Shown: positions 56,521 through 64,000 of the stretch, piece after piece
Layout of the letters: each line of letters opens with the position of its first letter
How positions within the stretch are numbered: position 1 is the first letter of the stretch
Program-made: the position numbers and the translations under genes
Notes under the pieces: model-generated
What the model was told of the DNA's origin: nothing
Database searches by the model: none
What the model saw: the letters and a program-made list of their open reading frames with translations, nothing else
From: Turritopsis dohrnii
Lineage: Eukaryota; Cnidaria; Hydrozoa; Anthoathecata; Oceaniidae
Direction: 5' to 3'
Length of the DNA stretch: 64,000 bases
Assembly (NCBI GenBank): GCA_027922465.2
Contig: BQMF02000018.1
Coordinates: forward strand, 248,001-312,000

Positions 56521-58165
56521 CTAGAAAGAAGCCATTAACATGAAAAAATTAAAAGAATATGAAAAACAATACAAACAAAACTTCTCTAAACATCATGTTT
56601 TTAAACATTATGTTTTTAGCCAGCATCACACTAGATCCTATCTCTACCCGGGAATTGTTGCAGTATTACCCAACAGCATTTTCATTCAAGTTTTAATCAT
56701 GCAATATCACCAGTGTCGATGTTTTGGTAAAAGATTAACCCTACCTTTTTGTTCAGTATTGGACTTGAATTTGAAATGAAGAAAGTTTGATATTATTTTA
56801 TGTTTTCTGCTATCTTCATCTCTTTTGAATCGATGTTTTCCCATGATAGACTTTGACATTCGCTGGGGATGTTGATTTTATATTTCCTATCGTAACTACA
56901 ATACCAATGCACAAATTATGATGAAAACATATGTTGCACGTCTCCTGTTGTTCGAGGTAAAAATGATCTACCGGAACGACCGAAACTCAAAACTTGTCTT
57001 ATGAATAAAACATTACATTTTTTCTTCACGGCTGTAGACGTTGGCAATACACCTTTGCCTTGTCTCGCTTAAACGCCGTGTTTTCACCTGATATTCATCT
57101 TTTATTGTTCCACCGATTGCACAACTTACTTACCTCTGTTCTCAGACGTCACTCACAAACGGTTAAAAGCACTTTTGAGACTAGAAGAGAGTTTGGCTGT
57201 TCAACTCGGTCAAAACACGATATTTGTATGTATTGAGTTGAACAAGGTGTTTTCGCAGATGCTTTTTTTCTTTTCGTTCTTTTCATTTTAATTTCAAAAC
57301 CTAAGATATCTCTTGAATATCAGCGGCTTTATCAGACTTCAAAAAACACAAACAAATAGTGAAAGCCTATATCAAAAGAATTTCCGTTGTTCAATAAGGT
57401 AACTCGACAACAACACATTTCAATTATCGTTTGATCAGTGTTTTTCATCTGCTGAAACTATAGTAACCGAAACAAGAGAATTTTTTTAATAATGTTTCGC
57501 AAACAGAATGCGTCCCAAACAATAATAGGCCCATACCTGTGTTTAAACGCCGTGTTATGCCCCAACTAACAAGTAGGGCCTCGTTTAGTTATTCCACAAT
57601 GGATTGGAAAAAGTCAGTGAATATTAGGTAATGAAAATATATGAAGAAGGAACTTGATGACTATGCATGGACACGAATTTTAAACAAAAAAATCTATCAA
57701 AAGTCTATTCATCATTAAATGTTTGCAATTTTATAAATTCCGAAATAAGCATACTGACCCACCAATTAATGAATAATTTTCCATGTGAGAAGAAAAAAGT
57801 TTGACCGTATCTTGAAACGTCTGTTTTATCGACGTGGTTTAAGAAAGATTGATTTATCAAAAATTAAATAAAAAGTTTGGGCAAAAGACTTTTGTAGGAA
57901 TATTATCAATATGAACGATTTCTTTCGTGGCGTAACAACCGGTCGTGGTCTTGGCAGTGCGGATAGTAGTTTTTATTATTTATCTATTTTCTATTTGTTT
58001 GTTTGTTTATTTATTTATTTACACGTTGTTTTTTTTTATAAGAAACTAAGCTTTTGGGTCTCTAGCCAGTTTCTTACAGATTTACCCTAAATTTACTAGA
58101 AAAGTTTCTTAAGGGTTTCTTATCATACACTAAGAATTTTTGCCTTATTGAGAGGAATGCCACAG
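56521..58165. other. Upstream of the channel gene and left flank of the retrotransposon
   Basis: No exon could be assigned. The missing first exon(s) of the channel gene may lie here. TTTAAACGCCGTGTT(A/T) occurs twice (57070 and 57542). A TTTG/TTTA microsatellite lies at 57990-58022. Confidence 0.4.
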
Positions 58166-58344
58166 AGAAGCGACCTTTCCGACAGTTCGAAGAATAGTCG
58201 GAAAGGAAGTTTCTTTTCGGTTCCGGCAATAAGAATGGGAGAGCAATGCGCATGTGCACAATTACAGCGATGGAGGGCTATAAAAGAGAAAACGCACGCT
58301 TTATTTATTCTCTGCGATACAGAAACGTACACGTGAGGTAAACT
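58166..58344 (+). repeat. Split direct repeat A1 with hairpin, TATA box and splice donor
   Basis: It begins AGAAGCGACC. CCTTTCCGAC and GTCGGAAAGG form a 10-bp hairpin stem with a 13-nt loop. TATAAAAG at 58279 is a good core promoter for the downstream genes. GAG|GTAAAC at 58338 is a candidate 5' splice site. The repeat ends GAGGTAAACT, where similarity to the second copy stops. Confidence 0.8.
58279..58286 (+). promoter_or_regulatory. TATA box of the retrotransposon
   Basis: TATAAAAG lies 81 bp before the Gag start codon. In the second repeat the same position reads TTTAAAAG, so only the upstream copy keeps a canonical box. Confidence 0.55.
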
Positions 58345-58366
58345 GCGATTGAGAAACGTTTACGTG

Positions 58367-58948
58367 ATGTCTAACATTTCTCCTGAAATCCAAGCAATTA
58401 TCAATGCTACTGTCCAACAGGCAGAACTTCGTCTCGTCGGGCAAGCCAAACGTGTGGCTGAGGAAGTGTGTTATAACAGCATCGAGAACCTGAAGAAGAA
58501 GAAAAAGTTGGACGAATATGAATTCAAGAAAGACGGAAACAAGAAAATGTTCCAGCACAATAACGAAGTTTTAGAACTAATCGACGATGCATTGGAAGAC
58601 ATTGGGAGAAGCAACATCGAAGAAGCAAAAGAAAAATTGGAAGAGGGTAAGAAAATCTTACTTAAACGCATCAAAGTCATTAAGCTTGCTGACAGGGAAG
58701 ATTGGCTAACTGCCAAAGAATATTTAAGAGATGAACTAGCTGACGATTCCAGCGACGAAAAGCAGTTAGCGAAAGCGATTAAGTCCGCGAATTCTAAAAA
58801 AGACAAAAGGAAGTCCGAGAAACGTCGATACCCTGCTAAAAGTTTCACTACTTACCACACAAAGTACAAGCCTTCTTCGTCAGAGTTGTGCTGGGGTTGT
58901 GGTAAAAGTGGGCACCTTAAATATTCGAGGGACAATTACCCAAAATAA
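58367..58948 (+). CDS. Gag-like protein of the YR retrotransposon
   Basis: 193 residues starting at MSNISPEIQ. The first two thirds are charged and probably coiled-coil (long Lys/Glu-rich stretches). The tail is basic (KKDKRKSEKRR) and ends in a single zinc-knuckle-like motif, CWGCGKSGHLKYSRD, in which the fourth ligand of a CCHC knuckle is Arg instead of Cys. Gag proteins package element RNA. The missing ligand suggests impaired nucleic-acid binding in this copy. The RT frame follows after 17 nt in a different phase, so RT must be made by frameshifting, reinitiation or splicing. Confidence 0.75.
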   Translation: MSNISPEIQAIINATVQQAELRLVGQAKRVAEEVCYNSIENLKKKKKLDEYEFKKDGNKKMFQHNNEVLELIDDALEDIGRSNIEEAKEKLEEGKKILLKRIKVIKLADREDWLTAKEYLRDELADDSSDEKQLAKAIKSANSKKDKRKSEKRRYPAKSFTTYHTKYKPSSSELCWGCGKSGHLKYSRDNYPK

Positions 58949-58965
58949 TGTAACATTGACACCAT

Positions 58966-60963
58966 TTGCACTTACTTGTTTGCTTCTTATCCCCATATTT
59001 CCAACAATCACATTTCACTCCAGGTCCACACGAACGCTTTTGGATTAGGGAACAACAAGAAACAATGGTAGCAGGCAGATTGGAACAAAATTTCCAATTC
59101 TGGGAGAGATCTCTCAACGCTTCAGATTTTGTCCTCAACATTGTCAAACACGGTTATCGTCTACCATTTTTATCGCGACCTTCACCTTTCTATGCCAAAA
59201 ACAACGCTTCCAGTTTAAAGAACAGAACTTTCGTCGAAGAAAGCATTGCCGAGCTTTTAACGAATGATTGCATCGAGGAAGTGAGCACAATGCCTATTTG
59301 CGTGAACCCATTATCCGTTGTTGAAAAGCACAGCAAACTGCGTTTAGTACTTGATTTGCGACACGTCAACCAAAACATCCAAATTACTAAATTTAAATAC
59401 GAAAACCTTAAAACTATAGCTGACAGCTTTGAACAAGATTTTTACTTCGGAACGTTCGACCTGAAGGCCGGTTATCATCATATAAAAATTCACGAGACTT
59501 GTCGCGATTATCTGGGATTTGCTTGGGAATTTTTGGATGGCACGATAAAATTTTACAGGTTCAAGGTTTTACCTTTTGGCCTAGCATCTGCTTGCTACGT
59601 TTTCACAAAATGCACCAGGCCTTTTATAAAAAGATGGAGAAGCTTGGGAATCAGGTGCGCCATTTACATAGATGACGGGATCGCCGGGGCCAAAACCTTT
59701 AAAGTAGCCAATTTCATCTGTAATGAAATAATCAAAAAGGATTTAAGATCGGCTGGATTCGTAATCAACATCGAAAAATCAAACCTGACACCATCCCAAC
59801 GAGGAAAATGGCTAGGATTCGAGATCGACACAACAGCAATGAAGTTTTACGTACCTGAGAATAAGATCACTGCCTTGACGTGCATGATTAGATCCGTTCT
59901 CTCATCTCGAGCGACATCCGCTAAATTTCTATCGAGAATAGCCGGTCACATCATATCTATGGGATTAGGAATTGGTTCTTTAACCAGATTATTTACTAGG
60001 GGCATGTACAAATTTATCGAAAACCGATCATCCTGGTTCGACATACGGGATATAGGTAATAACGTCGCTCAAGAACTAACATTTTGGGAAAAGAATTTAA
60101 AATTTTGCAACGGGTTTGCTTTTCGTAAAAAGCCGGACACAACAAAGGTCGTGTATTCCGACGCCAGTGATACTGGTTACGGAGGGTTTATCGTAGAAAG
60201 ATTAGGAAACATCATTGCCAGAGGAGATTTCAAAAAGTCAGAAATTAATCAAAGTTCAACTTACCGCGAACTACTCTCTGTAAAGCTGTTGCTCATTTCT
60301 TTTGGCTCAATTCTTTCGAACGAGAAAATTCTTTGGCACTCAGATAATCAAAACGTGGCACGAATTATTTTAAACGGCAGCACAAAGCCTGCTTTACATA
60401 ACATCTCCCTGGACATTTACGGTCTATGCATAAAGCACAACGTTGAAATCGAACCTAAATGGCTCCCAAGAGAAGAAAATGTTGTAGCCGATAGTTTATC
60501 TAAATTTCAAGACACTGATAACTGGGGAATAGATTTAGCTTCATTCAACAAAATTCAAGAACACTTCGGAAAATTCACGGTTGACAGATTCGCAGATGAC
60601 CTAAACACCAAGTTAGAGGTTTTCAATTCACGTTTTTTGTGCCCTAACACCAGAGCCGTTAATGCATTCACATGCAACTGGGAAGGAGATTTCAACTGGT
60701 TGTGCCCTCCAACAAGCCAAATAATCCGAACCGTAAAACATCTACAACTCTGCAAAGCTACAGGCGTTTTGCTTATCCCCGAATGGAAATCATCACATTT
60801 CTGGCCCATTATCACCAAGAACGGAAAAGACTTTCAAGACTTTGTTAAAGATTGCATGTACTTGCGCCCTTATTTCATCAATTACTCCATGTCGCAATCC
60901 GTGTTTCAAGGTTTTCCTAAATTTCGTACTATAGCTTTATTAATAGACTTCTCGTTCACATAA
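58966..60963 (+). CDS. Reverse transcriptase/RNase H of the YR retrotransposon
   Basis: An open frame of 665 codons; the first ATG is at 59065, so the native start is uncertain and translation may depend on the Gag frame. RT motifs are KLRLVLDLRHVNQNI, FGTFDLKAGYHHIKI (motif A, about residue 163), LPFGLASACYVFTK (motif B) and IYIDDG (motif C, about residue 233). An RNase H domain follows with YSDASDTGYGG, STYRELLSV, WHSDNQNVA and VADSLSK, retaining the acidic catalytic residues. The last 150 residues (TVDRFADDLN, NWLCPPTSQIIRTVKH, LIPEWKSSHFWP) form the extra C-terminal domain seen in DIRS-group polymerases, which in some members resembles a DNA methyltransferase; assignment of activity here is uncertain. 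No stop or frameshift is visible, so this is the best-preserved gene of the element. Confidence 0.9.
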   Translation: MHLLVCFLSPYFQQSHFTPGPHERFWIREQQETMVAGRLEQNFQFWERSLNASDFVLNIVKHGYRLPFLSRPSPFYAKNNASSLKNRTFVEESIAELLTNDCIEEVSTMPICVNPLSVVEKHSKLRLVLDLRHVNQNIQITKFKYENLKTIADSFEQDFYFGTFDLKAGYHHIKIHETCRDYLGFAWEFLDGTIKFYRFKVLPFGLASACYVFTKCTRPFIKRWRSLGIRCAIYIDDGIAGAKTFKVANFICNEIIKKDLRSAGFVINIEKSNLTPSQRGKWLGFEIDTTAMKFYVPENKITALTCMIRSVLSSRATSAKFLSRIAGHIISMGLGIGSLTRLFTRGMYKFIENRSSWFDIRDIGNNVAQELTFWEKNLKFCNGFAFRKKPDTTKVVYSDASDTGYGGFIVERLGNIIARGDFKKSEINQSSTYRELLSVKLLLISFGSILSNEKILWHSDNQNVARIILNGSTKPALHNISLDIYGLCIKHNVEIEPKWLPREENVVADSLSKFQDTDNWGIDLASFNKIQEHFGKFTVDRFADDLNTKLEVFNSRFLCPNTRAVNAFTCNWEGDFNWLCPPTSQIIRTVKHLQLCKATGVLLIPEWKSSHFWPIITKNGKDFQDFVKDCMYLRPYFINYSMSQSVFQGFPKFRTIALLIDFSFT

Positions 60964-61390
60964 AACTCCTTGCAGGTTGATACATGCTCACATGAAGCAC
61001 AAAAGCACGTTCACACGACACAATTTTTCGCTCGTAAAAAGAAAAAGGGCGCGTCCACATGAGACGATTTTCGCTCACGAAATGCGAAAAAGGCACGTCC
61101 ACACGAGACGATTTTCGCTCACGAAAAGCGAGAAGGGCACGTCCACATGAGACGAACCTCACACTTGGAAAAGACACGTCACAACCACATGGAGAAACGC
61201 AGCAGATATGCGAACACCCCTTCGAGATCCACCACAACAAATAGATAAATGAAGGAATAAACGATTGTATTTTTATATAAATATGAATGTAAATAGATAT
61301 ACAAAGCACCCTACAAACATCATACTCCTTTTCTCCCCCTTCCTGTTATCGCCACGTTGCCAAATTACTGTCTATTCTTATTTATTTCAG
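60964..61390 (+). repeat. RT-YR intergenic region with ~45-bp tandem repeats
   Basis: About four imperfect ~45-bp repeats between 60990 and 61170 contain GTCCACA(T/C)GAGACGATTTTC and GCTCACGAAA. The second half includes a pyrimidine stretch and TTATTTATTTCAG at 61378-61390, which looks like a 3' splice site just before the YR coding sequence. The region reappears inverted at 63280-63720. Confidence 0.75.
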
Positions 61391-62392
61391 ATGAACATCA
61401 GAGTGGTATTTGGAAAACTTTAAATAAAATTCAAAGTCGAGAACTGAAGGCTAAGGCAGATAGTTTTCCGGTATTACTTGAATCAGCATACGCGCCATCC
61501 ACCCTAGTGAAATACAAAACGTCTTGGCGCGCGTGGAAAGCATGGGCTTCACAATTTGAAGAGGTAGTAGCTTGTCCAGAAGATCCTTTTTTTTCGCAAC
61601 ATACATCAATGACCTCATAACAGAGGGAGGAAAAACAGGCACAGTCACAGCCGCTTTTATGGGAATACGCTGGGGCCACATTCACTCAGGCTTCATTTCA
61701 CCTACAGAACACCCATTCGTCAAATTAGCATTCAAAGTGGCAAAGAGACTCGCGGCTAAATACTCTACGAAAAATCAAAAAGAACCATTGACAGCCAACA
61801 TACTTAAAGAAATTATCGACAAGCTTGACAAAGGAAATTTATTGCACTTGAGGTTTCTCGTGTTATCACTTCTTGGGTTTGCTGGCTTCATGAGAATCAG
61901 TGAGCTCCTTTCTGTTCAAGTAAAGCACTTGTCTTTTCATCTTGACCACGTCGAGATTTTACTGCCAAAATCCAAAACTGACCAACTAAGAGAAGGCCAC
62001 GTGATCATGATATCCCAAACAGGCACAGCATACTGCCCCGTTTTTTGGCTGAATAAATATCTAGAAAAAGCTGAACTAAGAAGTGTTCCAGATAATTTTC
62101 TCATCTGCCGACTGGTAAAGACCCACCATGCAGGTCATAGAGCTTCAGGCTCCAAGCCCATTTCTTACACGACGGCGAGAGATTCCTTTCTCAGATTCAC
62201 TCAACCTATATTGGGAAACAAACTACACTGTTACGGTTTACATTCCTTGAGATCCGGAGGCGCTTCTACTGCTGCAAATTCAGGCATTTCCAATTGACAT
62301 ATTCGAAAGCATGGGAGATGGTTGACAAGTAGCTCCAGGGATAGATACATCAAAGATGGGAAATGTCAAAGATTGACACTTACAAAAAATAT
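61391..62392 (+). pseudogene. Tyrosine recombinase of the YR retrotransposon, frameshifted and truncated
   Basis: Two overlapping frames make up the gene. 61391-61620 encodes the N-terminal SAM-like core-binding part (YAPSTLVKYKTSWRAWKAW). It shifts frame in a run of eight T at 61587-61594, where one more T would be needed to stay in the downstream frame (61595 onward). The catalytic domain follows: FMRISELLSVQ with the first Arg, then LHSLRSGGASTAAN with the HxxR motif. A TGA at 62295-62297 then interrupts just before HGRWLTSSSRDRYIKD, which contains the expected Tyr nucleophile (codon 62346-62348); the frame stays open to TAA at 62390. DIRS-type recombinases insert the circular cDNA. With one frameshift and one stop before the nucleophile this copy is inactive unless recoded. 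Confidence 0.85.
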
Positions 62393-62543
62393 AAATATTT
62401 AATTTCACAAATATCAATTCGTCCAAGATTCACCTCTCTCTTTTTTACAACCTGCGTTCCTGTCTCGAGCAAATACAAACATCCTCCATTAATTGTGTCT
62501 TGTCTTCACTTTTCAGGGAGGGTGGTTTTTAAAGGAAAAGACA

Positions 62544-62722
62544 AGAAGCGACCTTTCCGACAGTTCGAAGAATAGTCGGAAAGGAAGTTTCTTTTCGGTT
62601 CCGGCAACAAGAATGGGAGAGCATCGCGCATGCGCATTATTGCAGCGATGGAGGGCTTTAAAAGAGGAAACACACACTTTATTTATTCTCTGCGATACAG
62701 AAACGTACACGTGAGGTAAACT
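62544..62722 (+). repeat. Split direct repeat A2
   Basis: Same length as A1, with about a dozen substitutions and no evident length change. It keeps the CCTTTCCGAC hairpin and the GAG|GTAAAC donor, but its TATA box reads TTTAAAAG. It is preceded by TTTTCAGGGAGGG, a possible splice acceptor, at 62513. Confidence 0.8.
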
Positions 62723-63279
62723 TAACCCGCTAATTAACTTTATTTGTTTCCTTTCATGTCACCACAAACGACGAGAGAATCAATATCGGAACAAATGTAC
62801 AGTGAAAATTCGAATCAAGTGTTTTCGACTAATCAACAGACAAGTTCCAAAAAGAAAACCGAAGTCGGATTACAAGAAAAGCAAACTAATACAAACATTC
62901 AAAATGCGTGAATAATAACGACGACAATGTCAAAAGAAGATGAACCTTAAAAATACGACTATGGACGGATAAAGATTCCATGATACGACGAAACGAATAC
63001 TCATAATGACGACACACAACATTAAGTCGCTGTAAAGCTTCGGCGGTTCTTATACTTCGAGAACATACGGTGCTGCACTGGTTCGAAGGGTATGTTTCTC
63101 CCCAAGCGGGAGTTTTGCGCATCCGGCGTACCGTTTCGCCGAGAACGATTATGAAACCAAGCACAGCGCAGAGAGTAGATGTCGTCACACGGACATTTTC
63201 GCTTAAAACAGTTTATTCGTGATGGGAAAACACGAACACTTCACGATGTACGTCCTGTCTCGAGCAAATAAATAAATAA
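62723..63279. other. Sequence beyond A2: possible B2 region or unrelated insert
   Basis: A 51-codon frame starting MSPQTTRESISEQ (62756-62911) follows the A2 splice-donor sequence as Gag follows A1, but its product is not similar to that Gag. The 18-bp block TCCTGTCTCGAGCAAATA at 63253 repeats 62458-62475. The AAATAAATAAATAA run at 63266 marks the join with the inverted second copy. No other gene was recognised. Confidence 0.4.
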
Positions 63280-64000
63280 ATAAGAATAGACAGTAATTTG
63301 GCAACGTGGCGATAACAGGAAGGGGGAGAAAAGGAGTATGATGTTTGTAGGGTGCTTTGTATATCTATTTACACTCATATTTATATATAAATACATCTGT
63401 TTGATTTTTCTTTATCTATTTGTTGTGGTGGATCTCGAAGGGGTGTATCTGCTGCGTTGCTTCATGTGGTTGTGACGTGTCTTTTCTAAAGTGCGAGATT
63501 CGTCTCGTGTGGACGTGCCCTTCTCGCCTTTCGCGGGCGAAAATCGTCTCATGTGGACGTACCCTTTTCGCTTTCCGTGAGCGAAAATCGTCTCATGTGG
63601 ACGAGAACTTTTCGCTTCTTACGAGCGAAAATATGTATCATGTAAACGTGCCTTTATGCTTCATGTGGGCATGTGTCAACCTTCAAGGAGTTTTTATGTA
63701 AACGAGAAGTCTATTAATAAAGCTATAGTGCGAAATTTAGGAAAGCCTTGAAACACAGAATGTGACATGGAGTAATTGATGAAATAAGGGCGCAAGTACA
63801 TGCAATTTTTAACAAAATCTTGAAAGTCTTTTCCGTTCTTGGTGATAACGGGCCAGAAATGCGATGATTTCCATTCGGGAATAAGCAAAACGCCTGTAGC
63901 TTTGCAGAGTTGTAGATGTTTTACGGTTCGGATTATTTGGCTTGTTGGAGGGCACAACCAGTTGAAATCTCCTCCCCAGTTGCATGTGAATGCATTAACA
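63280..64000 (-). mobile_element. Inverted, truncated second copy of the YR retrotransposon
   Basis: The minus strand repeats 60655-61377 of the first copy: the C-terminal part of the RT/RNase H protein (63694 to the window edge, three amino-acid differences in 87) and then the RT-YR intergenic region with its tandem repeats. The YR gene is missing, the copy being cut within the intergenic region at about 63280. The RT frame continues beyond the window. Confidence 0.9.

Larger units (their letters stand above)
58166..62722 (+). mobile_element. Tyrosine-recombinase retrotransposon (DIRS/Ngaro-like), 4.56 kb
   Basis: The element has two 179-bp direct repeats (58166-58344 and 62544-62722, about 93% identical by eye) enclosing Gag, RT/RNase H and a tyrosine recombinase in that order. 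Such split direct repeats and a YR instead of a DDE integrase define the DIRS/Ngaro/PAT group, which integrates through a circular DNA intermediate. An 18-bp sequence (TCCTGTCTCGAGCAAATA) occurs before the second repeat (62458) and again at 63253, which may be the B1/B2 pair expected for this arrangement. Gag has lost a zinc-knuckle Cys and the YR gene has a frameshift and a nonsense codon, so this copy cannot move by itself. Confidence 0.8.

Noticed and set aside
62886..63188. 100-codon minus-strand frame beyond the A2 repeat
   Set aside because: No recognised similarity and no coding context; it may be part of an unrelated insert but cannot be supported.
1..64000. tRNA, rRNA or small nuclear RNA genes
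   Set aside because: No cloverleaf with A and B boxes or other structured RNA gene was found by reading; a covariance-model scan was not possible here.

Overview
The window is eukaryotic, AT-rich and repeat-laden. Genes have short GT-AG introns and secreted products with signal peptides, and at least half of the sequence is transposon-derived. The best guess is a cnidarian, possibly medusozoan. This rests on the mix of a Shaker-type potassium channel, an RERG-like GTPase, secreted Asp/His/Gly-rich matrix-like proteins, DIRS/Ngaro-type and Penelope-type retroelements, and tandem short repeats with GACAGACAGA tails. It is an inference, since no species-diagnostic gene is present.

Host genes. 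Four plus-strand genes at 4.05, 16.4, 32.7 and 35.5 kb share one design: a short first exon with a signal peptide or signal anchor, one phase-0 intron, then a long second exon rich in Asp or His with a Lys-rich tail. Three of them share a QGY(E/V)Q(I/L)AP motif, and two share a further FWxQ...PLxQDH...VGVKGQ module. They are local paralogues of a secreted family I do not recognise. A fifth secreted protein at 47.1 kb is a Gly/His/Pro repeat protein with two duplicated modules and internal dibasic sites. The other host genes are an eight-exon CAMK-like kinase with DFN in place of DFG (40.9-43.1 kb), a three-exon RERG-like small GTPase (52.3-53.5 kb), and a minus-strand Shaker-family Kv subunit lacking the S6 PVP motif (55.4-56.5 kb).

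Mobile DNA. 6.4-15.4 kb is a composite tandem array of related units joined by short inverted-repeat linkers, with a captured retroelement gag-like fragment at 10.06-10.29 kb. 19.1-29.5 kb is a nested complex. Ten or more copies of a 12-13 bp motif (CTGTCGGACGGA) surround a broken minus-strand gene for an uncharacterised transposase-like protein. That gene is interrupted by three other elements: a 1.0 kb element with GACTCCC subterminal repeats, a 3.9 kb TIR element carrying a decayed RecQ-like helicase and a 128-bp minisatellite, and a 0.4 kb MITE. Further on are a Penelope-like RT fragment (30.0-30.6 kb), a mariner-like MITE (37.2-38.2 kb), a GCCGCATAA-motif MITE (38.9-39.3 kb) and a LINE RT tail split by a GGCCCTTTTT-type element (44.0-45.2 kb).

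The right end (58.2-64.0 kb) is a tyrosine-recombinase retrotransposon with split 179-bp direct repeats. It encodes Gag, RT/RNase H and a YR gene broken by a frameshift and a nonsense codon. A truncated second copy lies inverted at the window edge.

The most novel items are the secreted acidic/His-rich gene cluster, the uncharacterised transposase family with its motif array, and the RecQ-carrying TIR element.
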